A stretch of 64,000 nt of DNA from JAFAGX01 sp035622175 (GTDB lineage Bacteria > Acidobacteriota > Terriglobia > Terriglobales > Acidobacteriaceae): contig DASPVV010000138.1 of assembly GCA_035622175.1 (NCBI GenBank), forward strand, positions 1-64,000, given 5' to 3'. Below, in pieces: positions 17,292 through 25,871 of this stretch (positions are counted from its first letter, which is position 1; the number at the start of each line of letters is the position of its first letter). A program made the translations under genes and the position numbers. Below the pieces are notes generated by a model, which was given only the letters and a program-made list of their open reading frames with translations, did not search any database and was not told where the DNA came from.

Positions 17292-18647
17292 ATGCCTGCG
17301 CCTCCGTCCGAACCCGCAAAGGTTCTAAGCTTTCGCTCCTCGCGCTGGCGCGACGTTCCTCGCTCGCCGGTTGCGATCGCCGTGGTCGCCTTCGCTCTGC
17401 GCATCGGATACATCATCCTGGGACACACGTACCGCTTCAAGACGGTTGAGGACCATTTCGACTTCGGGTTTGAAATGGGCCGGATCGGCCGTTCCCTGGC
17501 TCTCGGTCAGGGCTTTGGCAACCCCTTTGATGGAATCACCGGACCCACTGCCTGGGAACCGCCGCTTTATCCGCTTCTGATTGGCGGAGTCTTCCGCATC
17601 TTTGGGATTTACACCCCGGCTTCGGCCTTCGTTCTCCTGGCCATCAACAGCCTTTTTGCTGCATTAACCACACTTCCCATCGTCTCTATTGCCAGGCGAT
17701 GTTTCGGAGAAAGAGTCGCGGGCTGGAGTGCTTGGACCTGGGCGCTGCTGCCCTCGATGATCTTCTGGTCGACGCGCTGGGTATGGGAGACTAGCTTGGC
17801 TACCTGCTTGCTAGCCCTTCTGTTGGCGCTGGCGCTGGCTTTGGAGGTCAAGGGCGGGCGAAAGCTTTGGCTCGAGTTTGGATTCCTCTGGGGCATCGCC
17901 GCCCTGACCAACCCAACCTTGCTGTCCATGCTCCCGGTTTCCGGCATGTGGACCTGGTATCGGCGGGCAAAACAAGGCAAGCGGTCTTTGACCGGAGTGG
18001 CGGCTGCTTCCGCCGTCTTCCTGGCTTGTCTCGCACCCTGGCTGGTGCGCAACTACCGCACGTTCGGACGCCTCCTGTGGATTCGCTCCAATTTTGGCGT
18101 CGAGCTTCGCCTGGGAAATGGCCCCGGCGCCGATGGCAGGTGGATGGACTTCCTGCATCCCTCGAAAAACCTACAGCAATTCCAGTTGTATCGCCAACTG
18201 GGGGAAATCGCTTACGCGGCAGAGCGAAAACGGGAAGCCTTGGCCTTCATGCGTGCGGATTACGCCCGTTTCGCGTGGCTCTGCCTCGAACGCTTCGCCT
18301 ATTTCTGGGGCGGGCCTCGGCGCTCGCCGCCATCCGCGTCGACCCTTTGGGGCAATGTTTTCTATCTGGCATCATCGCTGCTTGCAGGGTACGGTTTGGT
18401 CGAGGCTCTCAGGAAACGACGTCCGGGAGCCTGGCTGTTTTTCTGGCTGATGCTCACCTACCCTCTGGTCTATTATGTGGTATTTTTTTTGCCTCGCTAC
18501 CGCCACCCCATCGAGCCTGAATTAGGGATCTTGATGCTCTATGCCATCCAGGAAGCCGTATTCGGCAGCGATCGAACCCAGAGAATCCGGGGCATCAGCC
18601 GAGAGAGGACGTTGGCCGCCGAGACAAGGGAGGAGTTGCATGGCTGA
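17292..18647 (+). CDS. Polytopic membrane glycosyltransferase, GT39/PMT-like
   Basis: The 451-residue protein has about ten hydrophobic segments beginning at residue 28. An acidic first periplasmic loop (VEDHFDFGFEMGRI) and the later APWLVRNYRTFG motif are typical of GT-C glycosyltransferases of the GT39/ArnT type. Such enzymes transfer a sugar from a polyprenyl-phosphate donor to lipid or protein at the outer face of the inner membrane. The donor and acceptor are unknown. A TTG lies directly before the chosen ATG at 17292. The end overlaps the next gene by eight bases, so two related membrane enzymes form an operon. Confidence 0.8.
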   Translation: MPAPPSEPAKVLSFRSSRWRDVPRSPVAIAVVAFALRIGYIILGHTYRFKTVEDHFDFGFEMGRIGRSLALGQGFGNPFDGITGPTAWEPPLYPLLIGGVFRIFGIYTPASAFVLLAINSLFAALTTLPIVSIARRCFGERVAGWSAWTWALLPSMIFWSTRWVWETSLATCLLALLLALALALEVKGGRKLWLEFGFLWGIAALTNPTLLSMLPVSGMWTWYRRAKQGKRSLTGVAAASAVFLACLAPWLVRNYRTFGRLLWIRSNFGVELRLGNGPGADGRWMDFLHPSKNLQQFQLYRQLGEIAYAAERKREALAFMRADYARFAWLCLERFAYFWGGPRRSPPSASTLWGNVFYLASSLLAGYGLVEALRKRRPGAWLFFWLMLTYPLVYYVVFFLPRYRHPIEPELGILMLYAIQEAVFGSDRTQRIRGISRERTLAAETREELHG

Positions 18648-20313
18648 AGCCGCCTGCGAAACGCTCCCCGTCGCCAGGATGCGAGTCTCGACTTGGAATC
18701 GCTGGATTGAAGCTCACCCTGACACGGTGGCGGTACTGATTGTGGCACTGGGCTTTGCCCTGCGCGCCTGGACCGCTTGGGGAACGTTCCTGAATCCAGA
18801 CGAGGCCCTGCACTTTTTCATCGCCGACCATGCCTCGTGGCCAGCCGCTTATCAGGCCAGCCTCACGATGGCGCACCCTCCGCTGCTGATTTTGGTCCTA
18901 TATGGGTGGCGGGTGCTGGGTACCTCTGAGTTCATGCTCCGGCTCCCTTCCATTCTGACAGGCACCGCCTTCTGCTGGATCTTTTTCCGCTGGCTCGACC
19001 GCTTGTTGGGGCGAACCGTCGCGCTGATAGGACTCACATTCGCGGCTCTCCTGTCACCCATGGTGAGCCTGTCAGCCCAGGTTCGCCAATACGGACTGCT
19101 CTTACTGTTTCTGATGGGGGGGGCGTATCTCCTGGAGCTTGCGGTGGCGGAGAACTCCCCCGTGCTGATGCTGGGGTCGGGCGTTTGCTTTTGGCTGGCC
19201 CTGAGTTCCCACTATTCCGCCTTTTTCTTCGTCGCGGTCCTGGGTCTTTATTCCCTCCTTCGCTTTCAACCCAGCGGGATTTCGCTTCCGACTCTGGTGG
19301 CATGGATGGTAGGAGAAGTTGGGGAGCTGACCCTGGGGGTTGGGTTTTACCTGACCCATCTTTCGAAGATCGAGCACACCACGATGGCGGACCAGGCCTT
19401 CGACGGTTGGCTGCGCAAGTCCTATTTTCACCGCGGGCACGACAACCCGCTGACCTTTCTCGTAACCCGAAGCTTCAGCTTTTTCCAGTATATCTTCGGC
19501 CAGCTCGTCATCGGGGACCTGGTGGCCCTGCTGTTCATCGCCGGCACGATTCTTTGGCTAGGCGGGAGAGCGCAGGCGGAGACCCCTTGGCGCCGCTATC
19601 GAATCGCCGTGCTCTTGGTGTTGCCCTTTCTGCTGAACTATGGGGCTGCGTTGTTCGATCTCTATCCCTACGGGGGCACCCGCCACTGTGTGTATCTGTT
19701 CGTCTTTGCCATCGCCGGGGTCGCCCTCTGCCTGGCCAAGGTCGTCGGCGACAACGCGCTCCGCGGCATTGCCCTGAGTTTGATGATGGTTGTGCTCTGT
19801 TTCCTCTTCCGAACCAATCATGCTCCCTACATAGCGCGCGCCGATCAGCGCCGCGTCCAGATGGATCGCGCCATTCGATTCCTGCGCGAACAACTCCCAC
19901 TGTCCGATACCATCCTCAGCGACTACGAAAGCCGGATCATGCTCGGTCATTATCTCTGCGAGCAAAGGTCCATGGCGGATGACGGTTCGATTCCCGGCTT
20001 CCTGGTTTCTCACTGTGGCGGCCATCGCATCATTTCGACCGACCATGATCTGTGGGCATTTACTCCTCCCACTTTTTTCGCGCAATGGAACCACTTGGTT
20101 CAGGGCGGGTATCTAAAGCCGGGAGAGACTGTCTGGGTGGCGCAGGTGGGATGGATGATCAAGCTCGACGACGATCTCAGAAAGGGTTTCCCCGAATTCG
20201 ACGATTTGAAAACACAAGCCTTCGGACATAACATCAGGTTCTTCCCTCTCTCGGTCGGTTTCCCCCTTCCCCCTGCGGCCTCCTGGCAATCCGGCCAGAC
20301 CGAAGATCGCTAG
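18640..20313 (+). CDS. Polytopic membrane glycosyltransferase, GT39-like
   Basis: The 557-residue protein has about ten to twelve membrane segments. The NPDEALHFFIADH motif near residue 52, with adjacent acidic residues in the first outer loop, is the catalytic-loop signature of GT-C glycosyltransferases. A further YGGTRHCVYLF segment lies in the C-terminal half, and a soluble C-terminal domain of about 120 residues follows. The start ATG (18640) has AAGGGAGGAG just upstream and lies inside the last codons of the preceding gene, which sets the start well inside a longer open frame. It likely acts in the same cell-surface glycan pathway as its partner. Confidence 0.8.
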   Translation: MAEAACETLPVARMRVSTWNRWIEAHPDTVAVLIVALGFALRAWTAWGTFLNPDEALHFFIADHASWPAAYQASLTMAHPPLLILVLYGWRVLGTSEFMLRLPSILTGTAFCWIFFRWLDRLLGRTVALIGLTFAALLSPMVSLSAQVRQYGLLLLFLMGGAYLLELAVAENSPVLMLGSGVCFWLALSSHYSAFFFVAVLGLYSLLRFQPSGISLPTLVAWMVGEVGELTLGVGFYLTHLSKIEHTTMADQAFDGWLRKSYFHRGHDNPLTFLVTRSFSFFQYIFGQLVIGDLVALLFIAGTILWLGGRAQAETPWRRYRIAVLLVLPFLLNYGAALFDLYPYGGTRHCVYLFVFAIAGVALCLAKVVGDNALRGIALSLMMVVLCFLFRTNHAPYIARADQRRVQMDRAIRFLREQLPLSDTILSDYESRIMLGHYLCEQRSMADDGSIPGFLVSHCGGHRIISTDHDLWAFTPPTFFAQWNHLVQGGYLKPGETVWVAQVGWMIKLDDDLRKGFPEFDDLKTQAFGHNIRFFPLSVGFPLPPAASWQSGQTEDR

Positions 20314-20405
20314 CGCATTAGGCGGACGATTGCAGAACTTTTGCCATTCCGGCTAGAGGCGCCTGTGGGTGCCTTAATTTCCCGCATTCAGGGAAAGGTT
20401 GCGCG

Positions 20406-20438
20406 AGCTAATTAGCTAAGCTAAAATAGCTTAGCTAA
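20406..20438. promoter_or_regulatory. Operator of the toxin-antitoxin operon
   Basis: A perfect 12-3-12 inverted repeat, TTAGCTAAGCTA-AAA-TAGCTTAGCTAA (20412-20438), lies directly before the antitoxin gene, and a second overlapping palindrome AGCTAATTAGCT occupies 20406-20417. The octamer TTAGCTAA occurs twice. Such sites are bound by the antitoxin or the toxin-antitoxin complex for autoregulation. Confidence 0.7.
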
Positions 20439-20449
20439 GAGGCAGATCC

Positions 20450-20680
20450 ATGGGCATGGTCACCATTCATCAAGCCAAAACGAACCTCTCCCGGCTAATT
20501 GAAAAGGCCTCCGAGGGAGAGGAAGTGATTATCGCACGCGGATCAAAACCTGTAGCTCGTATCATCTCGCTCGGCGAAATAAAGGGTAAACGCCAGCCGG
20601 GATCTTTCAAAGGAAAGTTGCGTGTCGGACCCGAGTTCTTCGAATCCCTCCCAAACAGCGAACTGACGGGCTGGGGTTAG
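20450..20680 (+). CDS. Phd/YefM-family antitoxin
   Basis: The 76-residue protein has the Phd/YefM fold at its N-terminus (VTIHQAKTNLSRLIEKASEG, then EVIIARGSKPVARI). It has a disordered C-terminal tail that would wrap around the toxin. It is the antidote and DNA-binding partner of the PIN toxin that starts six bases after its stop. A palindromic operator precedes it. ATG 20450 is used; a second in-frame ATG two codons later (MVTIHQ) fits the family start equally well. Together with the toxin it forms a type II module, probably horizontally mobile, between otherwise unrelated genes. Confidence 0.92.
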   Translation: MGMVTIHQAKTNLSRLIEKASEGEEVIIARGSKPVARIISLGEIKGKRQPGSFKGKLRVGPEFFESLPNSELTGWG

Positions 20681-20686
20681 TCTCGC

Positions 20687-21073
20687 TTGCGCGCGTTACT
20701 CGATACCCACGCACTGCTCTGGTGGCTTTCCGACGATCCGGCACTGAGCCGAGCCGCCCGCAAGATCATTGCGGAAACTAACAACAGCGTGATTGTAAGT
20801 GCCGCTTCGGCTTGGGAAATCGCGACCAAGGTGAGGCTGGGCAAACTGCCGACGGCTGCGGACCTGGTCTCGGACTTCTCGATCCTCATTGAGCGCGAAG
20901 GATTTCAATTGCTGTCCATCTCTGCGGAACACGGTATCCGAGCGGGCCTACTCCCGGGTCCTCACAAAGACCCGTTTGACCGTATGCTGATAGCTCAGTC
21001 ACAGGCGGAGAACATACCCATCATCAGCAAGGAAGCGTTATTTGAATCCTATGGTGTCAGGAGGCTGTGGTAA
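20687..21073 (+). CDS. PIN-domain ribonuclease toxin (VapC-like)
   Basis: The 128-residue PIN domain has the acidic catalytic residues Asp6 (LLDTHALLWW), Glu44 (SAWEIATK), Asp95 and Asp98 (DPFDRMLIAQ). It is a Mg-dependent endoribonuclease toxin restrained by the upstream Phd-type antitoxin. The best start is TTG at 20687, six bases after the antitoxin stop, because the frame has no earlier start after that stop and the first residues MRALLDTH match the family. The weak start would keep toxin levels below those of the antitoxin. Confidence 0.93.
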   Translation: MRALLDTHALLWWLSDDPALSRAARKIIAETNNSVIVSAASAWEIATKVRLGKLPTAADLVSDFSILIEREGFQLLSISAEHGIRAGLLPGPHKDPFDRMLIAQSQAENIPIISKEALFESYGVRRLW

Positions 21074-21329
21074 AGCTAGACAAAATAGATTCCAGATCAC
21101 GCTTGAAACAGGCGTTTGACATCTTGGCAGGAACCGAATACTGACAAGTCATCGGTGGAACGTGTCTCCGAACTTGTTGCGGCGGGCCGAATCAGGCGAT
21201 GAGCCAGCAATGAGACAAGAAGCCGCTCATCCGAGTTCTCTACTTCTGTTTAGGCAAAAATGAACTTTCGTTGCCCAATGGCCAGTTGCGAGCGAACCAT
21301 CCAGCTTAGGGTGAGCGGAGGAATCGCGG

Positions 21330-22820
21330 TTAAAACTTCCGCGAGTGTTCTTTGGCCCAGCGTTCGATCACCACTTTCTTCTCGGTGTAGAATTCGACCG
21401 CGTCGCGGCCCTGCCCGTGCATGATGCCGAAAAAGCTGTCTTTCCAACCGCTGAAAGGGAAGTAGGCCATCGGAGCCGCCACTCCGATATTGATGCCGAT
21501 GTTTCCCGCCGGGGCTTCGTAGCGGAAGCGGCGGGCGGCGGATCCGCTCGAAGTGAATAAGGACGCCTGGTTGCCATAGGCACTGCGCTCTAGAAACGCC
21601 AGAGCCTCGTCGAGGTCACGGGCGTGAACCAGGCTCAGCACCGGGCCAAAAATTTCTGTGTCCGCCAGCTCACTGGTCGGCGGCAAATCGTCGAGAATGG
21701 TTGGCTTCACGAAATTGCCTGCCTCGTGCTGGGGAATCTTGGGGTTGCGGCCGTCCAGGACGACTTTGGCGCCCTGCTTTTCCCCGCTTGCGATGAGCGA
21801 CTCGATGCGGGCCTTGCTCGCGGGCGAAATGACCGGTCCCATCTGGACGCCGGGCTCGAGACCATTCCCCACCCTCAGGCCGGCTGCGCTAGCGGCGATC
21901 GCGTCCCGAAATGTCGCCTGCGCCTCCCCCACTGTGACCGCGACCGATACCGCCAGACATCTCTGGCCGGCGCAGCCGAAGGCGCTGTCGCTGATGATTT
22001 GCGTCGTCATGTGCATGTCGGCATCGGGCAGCACGATCACATGGTTTTTGGCGCCACCCTGGCATTGCGCACGCTTGCCATTCGCCCCCGCTCTGGCGTA
22101 CACCTGACGTGCGACCGGCGTCGAACCCACAAAACTGATGGCCCGGACCTTGGGGTGGTCAACGAGGGCGTTGGCCACGTCCTTGCCTCCGTTCACCAGA
22201 TTGACGACTCCCTTCGGGAGTCCTGCACGCTCCAGCAATTCGAAGGCACGGCGCATGGTCAGCGGAACGCGCTCGGAGGGCTTCAAAACAAAGGTGTTGC
22301 CGCAGGCCACGGCATAGGGAAGAAACCAGAACGGAATCATCCCGGGAAAATTGAACGGCACGATCGCGGCCACCACGCCCAGAGGTTGCCGAATCATGGT
22401 TTCATCGATGCCGCGCGCCACGTCTTCGAGGTTGTAGCCTTGCATCATCATGGGAATGCCGCAGGCGACTTCGACGTTTTCAATGGCCCGGCGGAATTCG
22501 GCTTTGGCCTCGGTAAGCGTCTTGCCGTTCTCCTCGGTGAGGATGCGGCTCAACTCGTCGACGTGATCCTCCAGAAGCTGCTTCAGCTTGAATAGAGGCT
22601 GGATGCGATCTTCCGGAGGGGTGCGGCGCCACTCCGCATAGGCTCCGGCTGCCGCCTCGACGGCTTGCGCCACCTCGCGCCCACCCGCGAGTGGCACTTT
22701 GGCGATGACTTCTCCCGTCGCGGGATTGTTGACAGCAAGCCATTCCGCGGCATGCGACTCAATCCACTGGCCATTGACGTAATTCGGGATCTTGGTGATG
22801 GGCGGTGCTAGAACCGACAT
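21330..22820 (-). CDS. mmsA: CoA-acylating (methyl)malonate-semialdehyde dehydrogenase
   Basis: The 496-residue aldehyde dehydrogenase is of the MmsA/IolA type. It has the catalytic Cys288 in the diagnostic FGCAGQRCLA motif, PFNFPGMIP for cofactor binding and GGAKNH where hydrolytic aldehyde dehydrogenases have a general-base Glu. The missing Glu agrees with CoA-dependent chemistry: methylmalonate semialdehyde to propionyl-CoA, or malonate semialdehyde to acetyl-CoA, with NAD. The frame is open to 22874, but ATG 22820 has GAGGAT upstream and matches the family start. As last gene of the leftward catabolic cluster, it would take the semialdehyde produced by the neighbouring aminotransferase, which fits a beta-alanine route better than a GABA route. 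Confidence 0.9.
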   Translation of the reverse strand: MSVLAPPITKIPNYVNGQWIESHAAEWLAVNNPATGEVIAKVPLAGGREVAQAVEAAAGAYAEWRRTPPEDRIQPLFKLKQLLEDHVDELSRILTEENGKTLTEAKAEFRRAIENVEVACGIPMMMQGYNLEDVARGIDETMIRQPLGVVAAIVPFNFPGMIPFWFLPYAVACGNTFVLKPSERVPLTMRRAFELLERAGLPKGVVNLVNGGKDVANALVDHPKVRAISFVGSTPVARQVYARAGANGKRAQCQGGAKNHVIVLPDADMHMTTQIISDSAFGCAGQRCLAVSVAVTVGEAQATFRDAIAASAAGLRVGNGLEPGVQMGPVISPASKARIESLIASGEKQGAKVVLDGRNPKIPQHEAGNFVKPTILDDLPPTSELADTEIFGPVLSLVHARDLDEALAFLERSAYGNQASLFTSSGSAARRFRYEAPAGNIGINIGVAAPMAYFPFSGWKDSFFGIMHGQGRDAVEFYTEKKVVIERWAKEHSRKF

Positions 22821-22933
22821 GGTTGAATCCTCGCGTCTGGTTAGGAATGAGGCGGCTCGGGATCGCTCCCCCATCGGCCGCCCAATCCAGTTGTCGAGCT
22901 TCGAGTCGTGCCTCTAAGGACAGAAGACTGGCG

Positions 22934-24295
22934 TTAGCTCACCTGGGCCACCGCAGTTTGGCGTTCGGCTACGGGCTCGAGCGCAGCTTCGAGCACATCC
23001 AACGCCTCCTCCATCTGCTCGCCAGTGACCACCAGGGGCACCAGAACCCGGATGACATTCGAGTACGATCCTGCGGTGATCGTAATCAATCCGTGCTCGT
23101 AGCAAGAGCGGGTAACCTCCTTGGTCTCGTCCGCGGCCGGCTCGCGGGTCTCGGGGGATTTCACCAGTTCGATCGCCTGCATTCCGCCCAGACCACGCAC
23201 ATCCCCGATCATCGCCCAACGCTTCTGCCATTCCTTGGCCCGCTTTTGGAAGCGGTTTCCGATTTGGTTCGCCCGCTCGAGCAGGTCCTCGCGGTCAAAA
23301 AGATCAAGCACCGCCAGGGCAGCCGCACAAGAGACAGGATTGCCTGCAAACGTTCCTCCCAAACCTCCGGGCCCGGGCGCATCCATAATCTCGGCTCGTC
23401 CGGTGACGGCCGCGAGCGGCAGGCCGCCCCCGAGCGACTTGGCCGAAACCACCAGGTCCGGCTCGAGGCCGAAGTGTTCCGAGGCAAACAGTTTTCCGGT
23501 GCGCCCGAAACCGCTTTGCACCTCGTCGGCGATGACTAAAACTCCGTGCTGGTGGCAGATATTGCTGAGCGCGCGAAAATAGTCGGGTGGCGGGACCACA
23601 AAGCCTCCCTCGCCCAACACCGGTTCGGCAATGACCGCGGCCACCTCTTCCGACGCCACGATACGCTTGAATGCGTCCTCCAAATGGTGGGCGCAATAGA
23701 GATTGCACGCGGGATACTTCAGGGAATACGAGCAGCGATAGCAATAGGCGTAGGGAATGCGGTAGACATCGCTCGGAAAGGGCGCGAATCCCGCCTTGTA
23801 AGGATGGGTCTTGCTGGTGAGCGCCAAGGTCATCAAGGTACGGCCGTGGAAGGCATCCTCAAAGGCGATGATCCCCCCGCGCCGGGTATGAGCCCGGGCG
23901 ATTTTGACCGCATTCTCGATGGCTTCAGCGCCGCTGTTGACGAACAAAGTTTTCTTGGGGAAGTTGCCCGGCGTGACCTGGTTCATCCGCTCAGCCAAGC
24001 GAATGTAGGCTTCGTACGGCGTAACCTGGATGCAAGTATGCAGAAACCGCTCCAACTGCTCCCGCACAGCAGTTAAGATCGGTTCTTGTCGGTGTCCGAC
24101 ATTCAGGCAGCCAATGCCCCCGGCGAAATCAATGTAGCGATTCCCATCCACATCTTCGATCCAGGCGTCTTCCGCTTTGGCGACATACACCGGGGTTGCA
24201 TGGGAGAGGCCGCGCGGGACTGCGGCGGCGCGACGTTCGGCGAGCGCCTTGGACCGCGGGCCAGGAATCGGGGTTCTTAATTGGATTGTGCCCAT
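22934..24295 (-). CDS. gabT: Class III omega-aminotransferase, GABA/beta-alanine type
   Basis: The 453-residue PLP enzyme has the GabT hallmarks: FVNSGAEAIENA, ADEVQSGFGRTG and the PLP lysine Lys286 in SAKSLGGGLPLAAV. Members transfer the terminal amino group of 4-aminobutyrate, beta-alanine or related omega-amino acids to 2-oxoglutarate or pyruvate. A four-cysteine insertion, C185-x2-C188-x8-C197-x3-C201, lies between the domains. It sits 40 bases after the aldehyde dehydrogenase gene and 113 bases before mmsA, which places it between acid formation and semialdehyde oxidation. The exact substrate (GABA or beta-alanine) is not decided by sequence, so the gene symbol is provisional. Confidence 0.85.
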   Translation of the reverse strand: MGTIQLRTPIPGPRSKALAERRAAAVPRGLSHATPVYVAKAEDAWIEDVDGNRYIDFAGGIGCLNVGHRQEPILTAVREQLERFLHTCIQVTPYEAYIRLAERMNQVTPGNFPKKTLFVNSGAEAIENAVKIARAHTRRGGIIAFEDAFHGRTLMTLALTSKTHPYKAGFAPFPSDVYRIPYAYCYRCSYSLKYPACNLYCAHHLEDAFKRIVASEEVAAVIAEPVLGEGGFVVPPPDYFRALSNICHQHGVLVIADEVQSGFGRTGKLFASEHFGLEPDLVVSAKSLGGGLPLAAVTGRAEIMDAPGPGGLGGTFAGNPVSCAAALAVLDLFDREDLLERANQIGNRFQKRAKEWQKRWAMIGDVRGLGGMQAIELVKSPETREPAADETKEVTRSCYEHGLITITAGSYSNVIRVLVPLVVTGEQMEEALDVLEAALEPVAERQTAVAQVS

Positions 24296-24335
24296 GTTGC
24301 TCTCAAACGATTTCTCGTTCTCCGCTTGCAGTTAC

Positions 24336-25817
24336 TCAGTACCAGCCAATCGGCTGTTGGTTGAGATTGATGTGGACTTGCTTGGTCTCCAAATACTCTT
24401 CGATTCCCCAGGGTCCAAGTTCACGGCCGAAGCCGGACTGCTTGTAGCCACCCCACGGTGCTTCGACGTAGGTGGGCTGCATGTGGTTCACCCAGACGAC
24501 GCCGGCGCGCAGTGACTTGACTGCCCGGAACGCCTTGAAGATGTCGCGCGTCCAGACCGCGGCCGCCAGACCATAGGGCGAGTCATTCGCGATGCGGATC
24601 GCCTCGCTTTCATTGTCAAACGGGATCACCGCCGCCACCGGGCCAAAAATCTCCTCGCGGGCAATGCGCGCGCTGTTCGGCACGTCATAGAAGATGGTTG
24701 GTTCGATGTAGAAGCCCTTGGCGAACTTCTCGGCTCGGCCGCCGCCCGTCGCCAGCTTGGCTTCCTCTCTTCCCAGAGCTTGGTAGGAGCGCACGCGGTC
24801 ATACTGCTCTTTGCTGATCACCGGCCCCATCTTGGTATCGCGATCGAGAGGAGCGCCCAGTTTGATTTTCTTAGCCTTCTCGGTCATGCCGTCGAGAAAC
24901 TTCTTGTAGATTGTCTTCTCGACCAGGATTCGGCTGCCGGCCGAGCAAACCTCGCCTTGGTTGATAAAAACCCCGAACAGGGCTCCATCGATCGCCGCCT
25001 CGAAGTCTGCGTCAGCAAAAAAAATGTTGGGGGATTTGCCGCCGAGTTCGAGCGTGACTCGCTTCACCGTGTCGGCAGCCATCTTTACGATCATCTTGCC
25101 CACCGCGGCGCTGCCGGTGAAGGCGATCTTGTTGACGTCGGGATGCTCGACCAGGGGTGCCCCGCAGGTTTCCCCAAAGCCGGTGACGATATTGACCACT
25201 CCAGGCGGCACGCCGACTTCGGCAAACCAGTTGGCCATCTCTAGCGCCGTGAGGGGCGTCTGCTCGGCCGGTTTCAACACGCAGGTGCAACCGGCGGCCA
25301 GAGCCGGGGCCAGCTTCCAGGCTGCCATTAACAGCGGATAATTCCAGGGAATGATCTGGCCGGCCACGCCCACCGGTTCCTTCAAGGACAAGCTGACCGC
25401 ATTATCGGGAACCGGGTTGACGTATCCCAGAACCTTGGTGGCCAGGCCACCGTAATACTCAAAACAGGTCGCCACGTCGGCCATATCGAATTCGGCTTCG
25501 ACGATGGGTTTGCCGCAGTTGCGGGCTTCAAGTTCCGCCAGCTTTTCCGCATGCTGGCGAACTTTCTCGGCCAGACGAAACAAAACCCGCCCGCGCTCCT
25601 GGGCGGTACTCGAACTCCAGGGGCCTTCCTCGAAGGCAGCTTTGGCCGCAGCAACCGCACGATTCACATCGTCCGGCTGCGCGTCCGGAACCCGGGCAAT
25701 CACCTCCTCCGTGGCCGGATCGTAAACCGGAAAGGTTTTCTCCGTCTTGCTCTCAATCCACTCACCGTTCACGTACATGGGATAATTGCGGACATCAGCA
25801 CGCACCCCAGCTGGCAT
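24336..25817 (-). CDS. Aminoaldehyde/betaine-aldehyde-type dehydrogenase
   Basis: The 493-residue NAD(P)-dependent enzyme has the complete catalytic set of a hydrolytic aldehyde dehydrogenase: PWNYP at 157-161, Glu257 in LELGGKSPN and Cys291 in GEVCSAGSR. The GEVCSAGSR context is that of betaine-aldehyde and aminoaldehyde dehydrogenases, so the likely reaction is 4-aminobutanal to GABA or 3-aminopropanal to beta-alanine. GGGAGGT precedes the ATG. It follows the permease gene by 54 bases and precedes the GabT-like gene by 40, consistent with one operon. A role on another aldehyde is possible. Confidence 0.88.
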   Translation of the reverse strand: MPAGVRADVRNYPMYVNGEWIESKTEKTFPVYDPATEEVIARVPDAQPDDVNRAVAAAKAAFEEGPWSSSTAQERGRVLFRLAEKVRQHAEKLAELEARNCGKPIVEAEFDMADVATCFEYYGGLATKVLGYVNPVPDNAVSLSLKEPVGVAGQIIPWNYPLLMAAWKLAPALAAGCTCVLKPAEQTPLTALEMANWFAEVGVPPGVVNIVTGFGETCGAPLVEHPDVNKIAFTGSAAVGKMIVKMAADTVKRVTLELGGKSPNIFFADADFEAAIDGALFGVFINQGEVCSAGSRILVEKTIYKKFLDGMTEKAKKIKLGAPLDRDTKMGPVISKEQYDRVRSYQALGREEAKLATGGGRAEKFAKGFYIEPTIFYDVPNSARIAREEIFGPVAAVIPFDNESEAIRIANDSPYGLAAAVWTRDIFKAFRAVKSLRAGVVWVNHMQPTYVEAPWGGYKQSGFGRELGPWGIEEYLETKQVHINLNQQPIGWY

Positions 25818-25871
25818 AAAGACCTCCCTCGAACTCGTTCATCGCTCGCCGACTTTTACTCGCCCGTCGCA

